A DNA stretch of 64,000 nt from Bactrocera neohumeralis (GCF_024586455.1 NW_026089624.1:17389341-17453340), one strand, 5' to 3'. Shown: positions 1 to 10,726, numbered from the stretch's first letter. Program-made: numbers and translations. The notes: generated from the sequence alone by a model not told the origin.

Positions 1-275
1 TGGACTCCTCATTTTTGCCATTTGACGACGTTCTTGCAATTTTTGAAATCCTCCGAAAAGGATTTTCTGGTGTACACCCAGAACTATTCTTAGGCCCATA
101 CCTCACTAGAAAATAGTTAGGAACACCTGCCAACTAGTCTGTTCAGTCCCTTCTTCCTAAGAATAATTTCAATTTTCGGTGCATTGCAACGCTAAAACCA
201 AAAGGGAATGCAAAAAAGAAAACAAAGTGAAAAGGAAAAGGAGAAAAAAGGGGAAAACAGCTGATGTCTCCAACC
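1..275 (-). pseudogene. 5' fragment of R1-like LINE (5' UTR and first codons of ORF1)
   Basis: Read on minus, this matches the 5' UTR and ORF1 start of the LINE at 47425-52252 (roughly its positions 47725-47990). Shared features include a CAGCTGATG block, a purine-rich AAAGGGAATGC stretch and the sequence around the ORF1 ATG. The corresponding ATG lies at 97-99. Just after it the fragment is one base shorter than the full copy, so ORF1 is frameshifted within about ten codons. The fragment is cut at the window edge and ends near 275, where similarity stops. It is a dead relic showing that this family also inserted in the opposite direction. Confidence 0.75.
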
Positions 276-620
276 ACACCAGCAAAACGAAATGTATAAT
301 AATGTATGTAAAAAACAATTTTTGTTTAAAACAGCCCTCGCAGTGCTAGTATTATGGAAAAACAAATGTGTGTTTTATATGTTTAAAGCGGCCTGCGCAG
401 TACTAAAATATGTCAAAACAAGTTTCTGTTTCATATGTTTTTAAATTGGCCTGTACAGTGCTTAAATTATGTAAAAACAAATGTTTGTTTTATATGTTTT
501 AAAGCGGCCTGCGCAGTGATAGAATTTTGTAAAAAAAATTTTTGTTTTATTTGTTACAAGCGGCCTTCGCAGTGTTAAAATTATTAAATTATGTAAAACT
601 AAATCTCTGTTTAAATGAGT
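276..620. repeat. 57-bp tandem repeat, about five units
   Basis: A GGCCT(G/T)CGCAGTG box recurs at about 334, 391, 449, 507 and 563, a period of 56-58 bp. Each unit continues with an AT-rich stretch containing AAATTATGTAAAAACAAAT and GTTTTATATGTTT. The units have diverged from one another. The array lies between the LINE fragment and the errantiviral env tail and has no visible coding role. Confidence 0.8.
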
Positions 621-1057
621 TAACCATCCACCAACTCTACCCGGAAAATCTGGCGCACTCTAATAAAAGACAGCTCAATTCACTACAGCAGAAGACACTA
701 CAACACATCTGCACACCAACCCACTTATCNNNNNNNNNNNNNNNNNNNNNNNNNNNNNNNNNNNNNNNNNNNNNNNNNNNNNNNNNNNNNNNNNNNNNNN
801 NNNNNNNNNNNNNNNNNNNNNNNNNNNNNGAAGAAAACTTGTGGCACATCACTGAATTACGCATACGAACGATTGCTACACCACTAGTAACCGCAGTAAT
901 TTGTGCCACAATCGCCGTAATCCTTGCTGGATCAATCATCTTACTAAAGTGTTGGCGGCGAAGAGAAACTTCTAAGGCGGTGCGTCAAGTGGTGGAAATG
1001 TTGGGTATGGCCGAGGACGACCATGTTTTGAAGGAGGGTGTAGTTAACAATAGTTAA
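621..1057 (+). pseudogene. Errantivirus Env C-terminal fragment, interrupted by an assembly gap
   Basis: An open frame runs through the 100-N gap and ends with TAA at 1055-1057. After the gap the protein has a hydrophobic membrane-spanning stretch of about 25 residues (TPLVTAVICATIAVILAGS), then a basic stop-transfer (KCWRRR) and a cytoplasmic tail of about 40 residues. This is the layout of the transmembrane subunit of insect Gypsy-like retroelements and matches the Env tail at 20608-21420 in architecture. The stop codon lies inside the following LTR, as it does in that element. A purine-rich stretch near 1031-1038 could be the polypurine tract. The pre-gap part (621-729) is assigned only because the frame is shared, and the frame across the gap is unproven. 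It is an old, incomplete endogenous copy. Confidence 0.6.
730..829. other. Assembly gap, 100 N
   Basis: Exactly 100 Ns, a conventional placeholder for a gap of unknown size. It falls inside the putative env fragment. Confidence 0.98.
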
Positions 1058-1473
1058 CATACTGAAGTTCCCATGCTGCCAAAACTTGCAATGCATGCAG
1101 TCTGCATCGTTCACTTCATGCGCGATCAAATTAAATGTTTGGTCAGCCGTTGTAATTCGATGTTCGGCTCGTTGCATGAGCATGGCACATGAGCGTGGGA
1201 AATGCTTATGCAAGAAATTAGAGACCGACGCCAACGACAGCAGCGACGGTAAGAATAGTAGGCTAGCAGTAAGCTTACGAATTATTAAATAAACAGTTTT
1301 AGAATGAAACTCAACGTGTTAATACATTTCAAAGTAACTTTGGGTAGTCGACAACACCGTCGCTACCGCAGAAGGAGTTATAGAAAGTTTATCAAAAATA
1401 ACTAACACATTTCAAAGTAACTTTGAGTAGTCGCTACCGCAGAAGGAGTTATAGAAAGTGATCAAAACTAACT
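1042..1473 (+). mobile_element. Errantivirus-type LTR following the env fragment
   Basis: The sequence starts with AGTTAAC and ends with AACT, the short inverted termini typical of errantiviral LTRs. It carries an AATAAA signal near 1288 and abuts the env stop codon. Its complement recurs at 1971-2463, which defines both ends. The 3' part holds two tandem copies of a block of about 75 bp containing GCAGAAGGAGTTATAGAAAG. The right flank (TACATGCAAG) is satellite sequence. The exact 5' base is uncertain because AGTTAACA occurs at 1042 and again at 1052. Confidence 0.7.
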
Positions 1474-1970
1474 TACATGCAAGAAAATCGGTTTTATACC
1501 TAAATGTGAAGTTCTGAAATTTTTCCAAATGCACAGCTTTATGCCAACTTCAGTAAAATGGAGAAGGTTAATTAACTTTAATATGTAAAGTTAAGTATTT
1601 GGAGCAACTTCATATGGATTTCTAAATGTGTACATGCAAGAAAATCGGTTTTATACCTAAATGTTAAATTCTGGAATTTTCCAAATGCACTGCCATTTTG
1701 GCTTTATGCCAACTTATGTTAGATGATGAAGGTTTATAAACTTTAATCTGTGAAGCTAATGATTTGAAGCTATTCGAGATAGATTGCCAAATGTGTATAT
1801 GTAAGATGTAAGAAAATCGGTTTTATACCTAAATGTAAAATTGTGGAATTTTTCCAAATGCACTGCCGTTTTGGCTTTATGCGAACTTCTGTAAGATGAT
1901 GAGGGTTAATTGACTTTAATCTGTGAAGCTAATGATTTGAAGCCATTCTGCATAGATTGCCAAATGTGCA
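1474..1970 (+). repeat. Satellite array, F direction
   Basis: About three monomers of the window's major satellite. AAGAAAATCGGTTTTATACC recurs at about 1480, 1637 and 1811, and GGTTAATT(A/G)ACTTTAAT marks the other half of each unit. The block is trapped between two LTRs pointing at each other. Confidence 0.9.
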
Positions 1971-2463
1971 AGTTTGTTTTGATTACTTTCTATAACTCCT
2001 TCTGCGTTAGCGACGGTGTAGTTATTTTTGATCACCTTTCTATAACTCCTTCTGCGGTAGCGACGGTGTTGTCGACTACCCAAAATTACTTTGAAATGTG
2101 TTCGTTATTTTTAATAAACTTTCTATAACTCCTTCTGCGGTAGCGACGGTGTTGTCGACTACCCAAAGTTACTTTGAAATGTATTAACACGTTGAGTTTC
2201 ATTCTAAAACTGTTTATTTAATAATTCGTAAGCTTACTGCTAGCCTACTATTCTTACCGTCGCTGCTGTCGTTAGCGTCGATCTCTAATTTCTTGCATAA
2301 GCATTTCCCACGCTCATGTGCCATGCTCATGCAACGAGCTGAACATCGAATTACAACGGCTGACCAAACATTTAATTTGATCGCGCATGAAGTGAACGAT
2401 GCAGACTGCATTCATTGCAATTTTTGGCAGCATGGAACTTCAGTACGTTAACTATTGTAATCT
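1971..2463 (-). mobile_element. Solo errantivirus LTR, inverted relative to 1042-1473
   Basis: Reverse complement of the LTR at 1042-1473, with no internal region on either side. It carries three tandem copies of the 3' sub-repeat of about 75 bp, against two in the left LTR. The flanks are satellite: CAAATGTGC on the left and TGTATATGC on the right. Together these rebuild the normal satellite site, so this is an insertion into a monomer. The candidate 6-bp target duplications (TGTGCA and TGTATA) differ at two bases. Confidence 0.7.
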
Positions 2464-3369
2464 TGTATATGCAAGAAAATCGGTTTTATACCTTAATGTA
2501 AAATTGTGGAATTTTTCCAAATGCACTGCCGTTATGGTCTTTATGTCAGCTTGAGTAAGATGATGAGGGTTAATTTACTTTAATATGTTTAGCTATAGAT
2601 TTGAAGCAACTTGATATGGATTTCTAAATGTGTACATCCAAGAAAGTCGGTTTTATACCTATGTAAATGTAAAATTCTGAAATTTTTTTTTCAGTAAAAT
2701 GGAGAAGGTTAATTAACTTTAATATGTAAAGTTATGTATTTGAAGCAACTTGATATGCATTTCTAAATGTGTACATGCAAGAAAGTCGGTTTTATACTTA
2801 AATGTAAAATTATGGAATTTTTTCCAAATGCACTGCCGTTATGGTCTTATGTCAACTTGAGTAAGATGATGAGGGTTAATTAACTTTAATATGTAAAGCT
2901 AATGATTTAAAGCAATTCGGTGTGGATTTCTAAATGTGTGTATGTAAGAAAATGTAAAATTGTGGAATGTTTCCAAATTCACTGCCGCTTTGGCTTTATG
3001 CCAACTTCTGTAAGATGACGAAGGTTAATTAACTTGAATATGTGAAGTTAATGAGCTGAATCAACTCGATATGGATTGCTAACTGTTTAAATGCAGGAAA
3101 ATCGGTTTAATACTAAAATGTAAAATTGTGGAATTTTTCCATATGCACTGTCGTGTTGGTTTTATGCCAACTTGAGTAAGATGATAAGGGTTAATTAACT
3201 TTTATCTGTGAAGCTAATGATTTGAAGCAACTGATATAGATTTCTTAAAGTATACATGCAAGAAAATCGGTTTATACCTAAATGTAAAATTATGGAATTT
3301 TTTTCCAAATGCACTGCCGTTATGGCTTTATGTCAACTTGAGTAAGATGATGAGGGTTAATTAACTTAA
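2464..3369 (+). repeat. Satellite array, F direction
   Basis: Five to six diverged monomers with the TTAATTAA core and the CGGTTTTATACC box. It ends at a TTAA (3366-3369) where an unrelated block begins. Confidence 0.9.
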
Positions 3370-4247
3370 CCCTGGTCGAGACCAACGGTCTTATACACTT
3401 AGTCGAGACCAATGGTGCTTGGCTAGGCCAAGTGGTGTTTACATACATTTGTATGCAAATACGTGTTGTATTTACGCTCATATATGTACAATATGGATAC
3501 ATTTTTGAAATTTCTTACCTCTTGATTTTATTGAAATCAAATAGACTGCCTTGTTCACGCTTGGCGTGGCAATAGCGTTCACAAAAAATGTAACATTTTG
3601 AGAAAAATTACATTTTTTCTTAACCTTTTAAATCGCTCTCAAGTATTTGACCTAGGTGGGTCAAATAAATTGAGGTAAGTTAAAGAGCTTTCAGGAAATG
3701 TATAATTCGCCCCCAGGTTCCATCGGGGGCGTGGCAATAGGCGAAAATGGGTTTTCACCATGTCCCCCCTTTTGTTTCACTACAGTTTGGGGGGTATGGG
3801 GTCGGGGGGATTTGGTTGGGTTGGGCTTGGGAGGAACCCGAAGAGCAGCCACTTCCACGCGGTGGGTTCTGGGTGACCAATACAGGTTAGCTGAGAGCTG
3901 CAACAATTTTCACCTTGCGCTGTGGCGCGCCGCCTTTTCGCTCGCATCTCGGGAACGGTTCGTCCTACGGCCATGATCACATATACCATTTCGGTAGCAA
4001 ATGACGTGACAAATAACTTTTGTTTTGTACATTTTGCCATGAGATGCGTATTTCAGGAGCTAGGTAGACAATTTAACGATTTTAGGCGAATTTCCGAAAT
4101 TTCAAGGCCGGAGTTGGGGTTGAAGATGCAATCCGATCTCAAAACAAAAAGTTGCATTGGAATCAGGAAGTACTAAGGCAATTTTTCCGCACTATTAGAA
4201 ATCCCTAATCGAAAAAAGTCCGGAATCGACCCACTCTACTGCGGAAT
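3370..4247. other. Unclassified insertion with G-rich tract and hairpin
   Basis: This block interrupts the satellite and has no convincing coding frame. It starts directly after TTAA with CCCTGGTCGAGACC, and GTCGAGACCAA(C/T)GGT is repeated about 30 bp further in. That is how one end of a piggyBac-type element can look, but I find no matching right end. It contains a perfect 7-bp hairpin (CGCCCCC/GGGGGCG, near 3709-3732) and a G-run tract at about 3787-3834. The right side butts against the truncated reverse transcriptase of the next element. It may be a composite of two insertions. Confidence 0.4.
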
Positions 4248-5340
4248 ACCCTTTCAAGAGCTTCGATGTGCTCTTGAAGTGAAGTGCTAAAGACGATAAT
4301 ATCATCCAAGTAGAGCATGCAAATTTTTTCGATCAAGCCATCTAATACCGTATTCATTAGTCTTTGGAAGGCCGACGGTGCATTTTTAAGCCCGAACGGC
4401 ATACGCAAAAATTCAAAATGGCCGCTCTGAGTGGTAAAAGCTGTTTTTATTCTATCATCTGGATCCATTTTTATCTGATGGAATCCCTTTGTTAGATCGA
4501 TAGTGCTAAAATACATGCATTTACCAAGCTTATCAAGTACTTCATCCATGATCGGAATTGGATACTTGTCGCTTACAGTGGTATCGTTCAACTTACGATA
4601 ATCTACTACTATTTGCCATTTTTGAACATTAGAAGCATCAATCTTCTTCGGCACAACCCAGATTGGTGCAGAATAAGGTGATTTGCTGTCGCAAATTATA
4701 CCCTGTTGCAACATTTCTTTTATTTGTTCGTCTACTTCTAATTTGTGTATTTGAGGATACCTATAGGATCTGACGTATATAGGATCTTCAGGTATCGTCT
4801 TAACTTTATGTTTAATCTTATTTGTGAACGTTAGATTGTCACCTTCCCTATAAAATATACTATTGTATTTATTTAAAAGTTGTTTTATAATGGTAATGGT
4901 TCGAGTCGAAATCTAAAATCTTTGGAATTACTAGTTATACTTAAATTTTCGAAAAATTGGCATGGCTTTGTAGCAATATTATCTACAAACTTATATACTA
5001 CATCGTTTAAAATAATAGATTTGCGAACAATATCAATTTTAGCGTTTAGTTTTTGGAGTACATCGAACCCTAACAAACCATTATATTTTGACGAAAAATC
5101 GAAAACGTAAAATATTAAATCAATTTTTCCGCTCTTATTATGCAATTTTTGAATTTTATTTAATGTTATCTCCCCTGTAACTGTTGTGAGGGTAATTGAT
5201 TTCGTTTCTAAAACTTTTGATTTGAAAAGGTTAGGTCTAATTAAGCTTACTGAGGAGCCTGCATCAATTAGAAACTTTAAAGGGCGGTTATCGAATTTTA
5301 ATTCAACTTTAGTAAGTATCCAAGGCCTCTAATGAAAATT
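4248..5340 (-). pseudogene. Errantivirus Pol fragment: protease and reverse transcriptase N-terminal half
   Basis: The protease is seen as LIDAGSS near 5250 (an aspartic protease D-A-G triad) followed by a GLLGFDVL flap-region motif near 5070. The RT palm and fingers follow: APIWVVPKK, VVDYRKLN, STIDLTKGFHQI, FGLKNAPSAFQR and the catalytic YLDDII at about 4300-4315. The longest open part is 4205-4714, whose last codons are already foreign sequence. A TAG interrupts the protease frame near 5333, and frame changes separate protease from RT. RT thumb, RNase H and integrase are absent because the element is truncated. Confidence 0.85.
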
Positions 5341-5508
5341 TTCGCTATCCTGCTCCATAGGTTCAGGATTTCCGAAACGCTTAATTCTAGACTGATTTTA
5401 ATTACTTATCCGATTATTGTACATTTGTTGTGGATTCACTATTGGGTTATTATGTGAGGACTGCGGGTTACTAAAATTGTTACGAATATTAAATTGTGGG
5501 TGATATGT

Positions 5509-6339
5509 TTAAGTTTGTGCATTATTACTACAACGGGCATTGTAGTACGGCGTTTGTTGAACATTAGAAAAATTATGATTAGTTGGATAATACCGCTGCA
5601 TATCGGTAAAACTATTATTATTAGGAGTATATTGTTGAGCATTCACAAAAGTATTGCCAGCATTAACTAACGCTACTAAATGAAATGGCAATTCTCTCTT
5701 ATGAATTTTTAAACTAATTTGCTTTAACTCAGAACTAAGAAAATTTATGGTTGAAGTATTTGACTCTCTTAATTTTATGTTATCTTTTATTTTACAAGCC
5801 CCTGTGTTTCTTTCGTCGCAAAGTAGCTTTATACTATCTTTACACCTTATGTTATTAATTAATAATGTTGCAGTTGTGACTGGTGTAGGATCTGCAAACT
5901 CATCAATTAAAAGAGCTTTCAACGTTTCCCATGTTGCAGGTAGCTCTCTTCTTACTACGTCCAATGCCGGGCCACGAAGAGTACTTACTATGCATTGAAA
6001 ATAAAATGGTTTCTCTTCCTCACTAAGAGTATGCGATGCTGGAATCAGCGCATATAGGCAATCAATAAACATCGCTAAATAATTTCTATCCCCATCAAAT
6101 GGAGCGACCAACTTAATGCTTTGTGCGGTTCGCGCTCTAGCTTCAGCCATTGTTAGTGATGTTGTTGTCAATAAGCTTGTTGAAGTTGTTGCTAATTCAG
6201 CTATCGACTGTGCTGCTATTGCACTCGCCTGTGTTACTTTTCCTAGGCTAACTATTGTTGTCTGTGAAGTAGTTGGTGTAGCTTTGACGTTCATACAAAC
6301 TAACTGCTGACAAAGCTCATTAACTTCGTCGTCACACAA
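5509..6339 (-). pseudogene. Errantivirus Gag-like protein, 276 aa open frame
   Basis: An open frame of 276 codons starting at 6339. Its middle (APFDGDRNYLAMFIDCLYAL and the following helical stretch) is a retrotransposon Gag capsid-like region: a single-domain fold with a PFDG entry motif and a conserved EEEKPFYF stretch. The C-terminal 60 residues are Asn/Gln/Tyr-rich. I see no CCHC knuckle, which is usual for errantiviral Gag. It lies between the leader and the protease, as expected. The end at 5509 may be a premature stop, since Asn/Gln-rich coding continues toward the protease. It is called a pseudogene because the element is truncated and pol is broken. Confidence 0.75.
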
Positions 6340-6344
6340 ACGTA

Positions 6345-6964
6345 TATTAACTCACTCGTGAGAACGAAATTTACGAATATCGCCCAGTGGTTGATTGATG
6401 TACTCTCTATACCAATAGAGGTTATTAAAGGTAAACTTGTGCAAATTATTTGCAGTTATTAATATGTATTTTATTTATTAATTTGCAACAGTTAAATAAT
6501 TTTTGGTTTTATTGTTCTTTTATTCTCTAAACAATTTTGCGTATATGTTGATTTATATACATACATATGTACTCTCTATATAGAGGTCATTTAATGTTAA
6601 CTTTTGTACTTCACGTAACTACAGTTAATGCAAATTTTATATCCACACAAAATTTTTAAACAGTTGAATAGTTTTTGGTCTTATTGTTCTTTTATACTAA
6701 TATAACTTTATTTTTTAATTTCAAATAGCTTATGTATACTTATTTAGAAAGCAAAATGTAAGTTCTTTAAAAGGACTGCGCCAGTAATATTTTACACATT
6801 TATTTTTATTTAGTAACCAATTTATTAATGTCTTATAATTTTGGCTATTGACTAACGACTGACTTGAGCTTCGCTCAGGACAGCGAGTCGAAATCTTAGC
6901 TCTAAGAAGAGAAGGTACATAAAAAGCATGTATAAATAATAAGTACATACTTGCATATGTCACT
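6345..6964 (-). repeat. 5' LTR and leader of the 17.6-like element
   Basis: AT-rich non-coding sequence upstream of Gag on minus. The element terminus AGTGACATATGC is at 6964. The leader side contains a direct duplication of about 170 bp: both copies begin ATGTACTCTCTAT (near 6398 and 6568) and end in ATTGTTCTTTTAT (near 6513 and 6686). I could not place the LTR/leader boundary or a primer-binding site with confidence. Confidence 0.55.
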
Positions 6965-7655
6965 TGTGTATATGCAAGAAAATCGGTTTTATACCTAAAT
7001 GTAAAATTACGGAATTTTTCCAAATGCACTGCCGTTATGGTCTTATGTCAATTTGAGGTAGATGGCGAAGGTTAATTAACTTGAATATGTTAAGCTAATG
7101 ATTTGAAGCACTTTGATATGGATTTCTAAATGTGTATATGCAAGAAATTCGGTTTTATACCTAAATGTAAAATTCTGGAATTTTTCCAAATGCACTGTCG
7201 TTATGGCTTTATGTCAACTTTGGTAAGATGAAGAAGGTTAACTAACTTTAATATGTTAAGCTAATGACTTGAAGCAACTTGATATGGACTTCTATATGTG
7301 TACATACAAGAAACTCGGTTTTACACCTAAATATAAAATTATGGAATATTTTCCAAATGCGCTGCCGTTAGGGCTTTATGTCAACTTGCGAAAGATGGTG
7401 AGGGTTAATTAACTTTAATATGTGAAGCTAACGATTTAAAGCAATTTGGTGTGGATTTCTAAATGTGCATATGTAAGAAAATCGGTTTTATACCTAAATG
7501 TAAAATTCTGGAATTTTTCCAAATGCACTGCCGCTTTGGCTTTATGTCAACTTGAGTAAGATGAAGAAGGTTAATTAATTTTAATATATGAAGCTAATGA
7601 TTTGAAGCAATTCGTTGCCGACTTCTGAATGTGTATATGCAAGAAAATCGGTTTT
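6965..7655 (+). repeat. Satellite array, F direction
   Basis: About four monomers, each with GCAAGAAA(A)TCGGTTTTA, a TTAATTAA-type core and a GAAGCAATTCG or GAAGCAACTTG segment. It ends at the palindromic junction with the R array. Confidence 0.92.
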
Positions 7656-7692
7656 GCATTTAGGTATAAACCCGATTTTCTTGCATATACAC
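7636..7692. repeat. Palindromic junction between F and R satellite arrays
   Basis: TATATGCAAGAAAATCGGTT in F direction is followed within about 15 bp by its complement, AACCCGATTTTCTTGCATAT. The array therefore turns head-to-head in uninterrupted sequence. The spacer is a fragment of the monomer (TTGCATTTAGGTATA). No insertion, gap or transposon sits at the turn. Confidence 0.9.
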
Positions 7693-8247
7693 ATTTGGTA
7701 ATTATGCCGAATTGCCTCAAATCATTAGCTTCACATATTAAAGTTAATTAACCCTCATCATCTTACTCAAGTTGACATGAAGCCATAACGGCAGTGCATT
7801 TGAAAAAAAAATTCAGAATTTTACATTTAGGTATAAAACCGATTTTCCTGCATTTAAACATTTAGCAATCCATATCGAGTTGGTTCAAATCATTAACGTC
7901 ACATATTCAAGTTAATTAACCTTCGCCATCTTGCAGAAGTTGGCATAAGGCCATAACGGCAGAGCATTTGGAAAAATTACGCAATTTTGCATTTAGGTAT
8001 AAAACCGATTTTCTTGCATGTACACATTGAGAAATCCATATCAAGTTGCTTCAAATCATTAGCTTAGCATATTAAAGTTAATTAACCCTCATCATCTTAC
8101 TGTAGTTGGCATAAAGCAAAAACGTCAGTGCATTTAAAAAAATTCCACACTTTTACACTTAGGTATAAAACCGATTTTCCTGCATTTAAACATATAGCAA
8201 TCCATATCGAGTTGGTTCAAATCATTAACATCACATATTCAAGTTAA
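7656..8247 (-). repeat. Satellite array, R direction
   Basis: About four monomers read as GGTATAAAACCGATTTT on plus. The array stops at the TTAA (8244-8247) used by the next insertion. Confidence 0.92.
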
Positions 8248-8526
8248 CCCTTTGACGACCACGGGAACACCGGTGTCCCAAATAGAAATAATACAATAAA
8301 ACAGTAATTAAAAAACTTATTTTATCTTTTTGTTATTTTATCTTATAGTTTTTGAACGTACGTTTTTCATTTTATATGCTGGCAACACAAAAAAAATATT
8401 GTTCTTTGTCTATGGCTATCGAAAACTGAGACTTCGTTAAGCGCGCGAATCGAGTATTTTGTAACAGTACAGAAAAGGTGTAAAACTATTTTTTAAGAAT
8501 TTACAGTGTGAAATAATCATAGCCTG

Positions 8527-8717
8527 GTAAGTCAATTTTTATTTTATATATTTATAAAACTATTATTTATGTTGTGTATAACGATAAGTCATAATAAACA
8601 TAAAGGACTCCGATGTCCCTATGGCCGTAGAGAGATACTATTTATGAGGAATAATTATGTTGTCGTACTGATGTTTTTCGTCAATTACCCTTCATTTTCT
8701 TATTCGTGTCGTTACAG
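8527..8717 (+). other. Predicted 5' UTR intron of the piggyBac-like transposase gene
   Basis: A strong donor (CTG|GTAAGT at 8527) and a pyrimidine-rich acceptor (GTCGTTACAG ending at 8717) bracket 191 bp. The acceptor is four bases upstream of the ATG at 8721, so the intron would lie wholly in the 5' UTR. This supports 8721, rather than the in-frame ATG at 8706 inside the intron, as the real start. Confidence 0.65.
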
Positions 8718-8720
8718 ATT

Positions 8721-10462
8721 ATGTTTCGCAAAGGACGCGGCCTTTTCGAACTTAAAGAAAATGAAGTGCAACAGATTTTGATGGCTGATAACAGAGACGA
8801 AGAGGACAATTTACTGCTTGACGAAGATCAAAGGCTTTTGACTCAGGATGATGATCAAGGGATTGTGGACGTGGAAATTGACGGTACGATAACTGAACAT
8901 ACTGACTCAACAAGACCTGAGCCTTCCACATCAGCACCTGTAAACGAAGCACAGCATCAACCCGTCTTCAAGTGGAATTCGAGAACATACGCACCAAATG
9001 TTTTTCGTGATGTGGAATACGACTTCGGGAAAGTGCAAATCTGTCAAGAAGCTGAAAATGGACTATTGACTCCCTTTGATATATTTTGTTCAGCGACAAA
9101 TTTTTATAATTTAGTGCAATATATAGTACCGGAGTCAATACAATATGCTCATCAAAATGGACGGGAGTTTACTATTGATCTCGAAGAAATGAAAGCATTT
9201 CTTGGGATGAATGTAGTCATGGGCTATCATATCTTGCCATCATTGAGGGACTACTGGTCTACAGAACCAGACATGGCAGTGCAATTCATATCGAATGTTA
9301 TGCCAAGGGCTCGATTTGAAGACATTCGCCGGAACCTACATTTCTGTAACAACGAAGCGGTAAGAGACACAACTAGCTCTAATTATGATAGGGCATACAA
9401 AGTTCGGCCAATAATAGAGCATTTCAATGTATCGTTTCAAAATGCCCTCAATAACACAGTAAAACAATCAATCGACGAGCAAATGATAAAATTTAAGGGT
9501 CATAATGTAATGAAGCAATACATAAAAAATAAGCCTGTCAAATGGGGCTTCAAATTATGGTGCCGATGTGATGCTGCGACCGGTTATCTATTTGAATTTG
9601 ATCTATATACGGGCAAACGAACTTCTGGAATCGAGTAAGGATTAGGTGAATCAATAGAACTACAGCTAACGAAAAACGTTGAAGGCTTAGGATGTGAAAT
9701 TTATATGGACAACTTCTTGAATTCACCTTTACTACAATATAAGCTGATTGATCAGAATACTAAGGCGTGTGGAACAATTCGAACTAACAGGAAACAACTT
9801 CCAAAAACTGCACCTGCTGACAAAACAATGAAGAGTGGCGATATTTACTCAACGAGTTTCCATGGCATAAGTTATGTCAAATGGATGGATAATAAAGGAG
9901 TACATTTGTTGACCAACTTTTTGTCGCCTGTAGAAACGGACATCGTAAAGCGCCGCAAAGCTGATTCAGCCGACAAAATTGATGTCAAATGTCCTAGGAT
10001 TGTGTCACATTTAATAAAAATATGGGTGGAGTAGATCTTATGGATCAACGTAAGGTGTGCTATGAAATAGATCGAAGATCGAAGATAGAGTACTACCTTC
10101 GCCTTTTCTTCGATTTGTTCGATATATCGGTAAATAATGCGCATACCATATATACTAAGCTGCACAGTGAAAAGCAATTAGAGGGAAGCCTGCTGTCCAC
10201 CTTACAGTTCAGACAGGTAGTCGCCAGGAGTTTGGTAAACGGCTACAGTACTAGACAACGTGGAGTACAAAAAATAGTGCAGTGAGCAAATATGTGAAGC
10301 GGCAATTATCGATGCACCCCATGGAAAAATCCTCCACCAGAAAGAGGTGCGCAAATTGTGCGAAATATAAAAAAGAAAATCGAACAAACAATATGTGTGT
10401 TCTGTAACGTTCACCTATGTTATACCAATGAGAGAAATTGTTTTGCTGATTATCATAACTAA
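8721..10462 (+). pseudogene. piggyBac-like transposase (DDD), broken
   Basis: DDE/DDD transposase of the piggyBac family, which cuts and pastes at TTAA. The N-terminal 80 residues are acidic. The catalytic core follows, with the first Asp in SIDEQMIKFKGH (about residue 252), the second in YMDNF (about 9701-9715) and the third in GGVDLMDQ (about 10024-10045). A C-terminal cysteine-rich domain is recognisable as CANC then CVFC (about 10352-10420). An in-frame TAA at 9636-9638 splits the core, a frameshift near 10010-10020 precedes the third Asp, a stop at about 10283-10285 cuts the end of the core, and a further frameshift near 10399 lies within the cysteine-rich domain. All three catalytic residues are present. 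The start at 8721 follows the predicted splice acceptor. Confidence 0.9.
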
Positions 10463-10726
10463 TAAACAGTATTTCTATAATATAAGCGTATTTATTAACC
10501 TATTACCCCATTCTCACAAGCAAACTTAATAAAAGTAAAATTGAGATTGTTTGAGTGAAACGTATCTCTTATCGACCATAGGGACATCGGTGTCTAAAAA
10601 AATTCAAAACACTATAATAGTTTAGTGTGTTTTGATTTGAAAATTTATTTTTTATAGACCTAATGAGTCAATATAAATAGCTAAAATACTTGCATAAGGT
10701 CCCATAACCTTATGGTCCTGAAAGGG

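Larger units (their letters stand above)
4248..6964 (-). mobile_element. Truncated 17.6-like errantivirus (5' LTR, gag, partial pol)
   Basis: A minus-strand Gypsy-superfamily element in the order LTR/leader, Gag, protease, reverse transcriptase. Its 5' terminus, AGTGACATAT at 6964 reading leftward, resembles the LTR start I associate with the Drosophila 17.6 group. It breaks off just past the RT active site at about 4248, so the rest of pol, any env and the 3' LTR are missing. Gag and pol are interrupted by stops and frameshifts. The 5' flank is satellite (TGTGTATATGC), so it inserted into the array. The 17.6 assignment is from memory of the family and is moderate. Confidence 0.75.
8248..10726 (+). 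mobile_element. piggyBac-like DNA transposon, 2479 bp, TTAA-flanked
   Basis: Flanked by TTAA at 8244-8247 and 10727-10730. Both TTAAs belong to the TTAATTAA core of the satellite. The termini are imperfect inverted repeats: CCCTTTGACGACC on the left and, complemented, CCCTTTCAGGACC on the right. A subterminal motif of the type GACCA(C/T)(A)GGGA(A/C)A(C/T)CGGTGTC occurs near 8257 and 10577, with a related inverted form near 8608. The interior carries one transposase gene, broken by a stop and frameshifts, so this copy should not be autonomous. Confidence 0.93.

Noticed and set aside
7636..7692. Palindrome as a rho-independent-type terminator or MITE end
   Set aside because: It is explained fully by the satellite monomer meeting its own complement; no element boundaries or target duplication are present.
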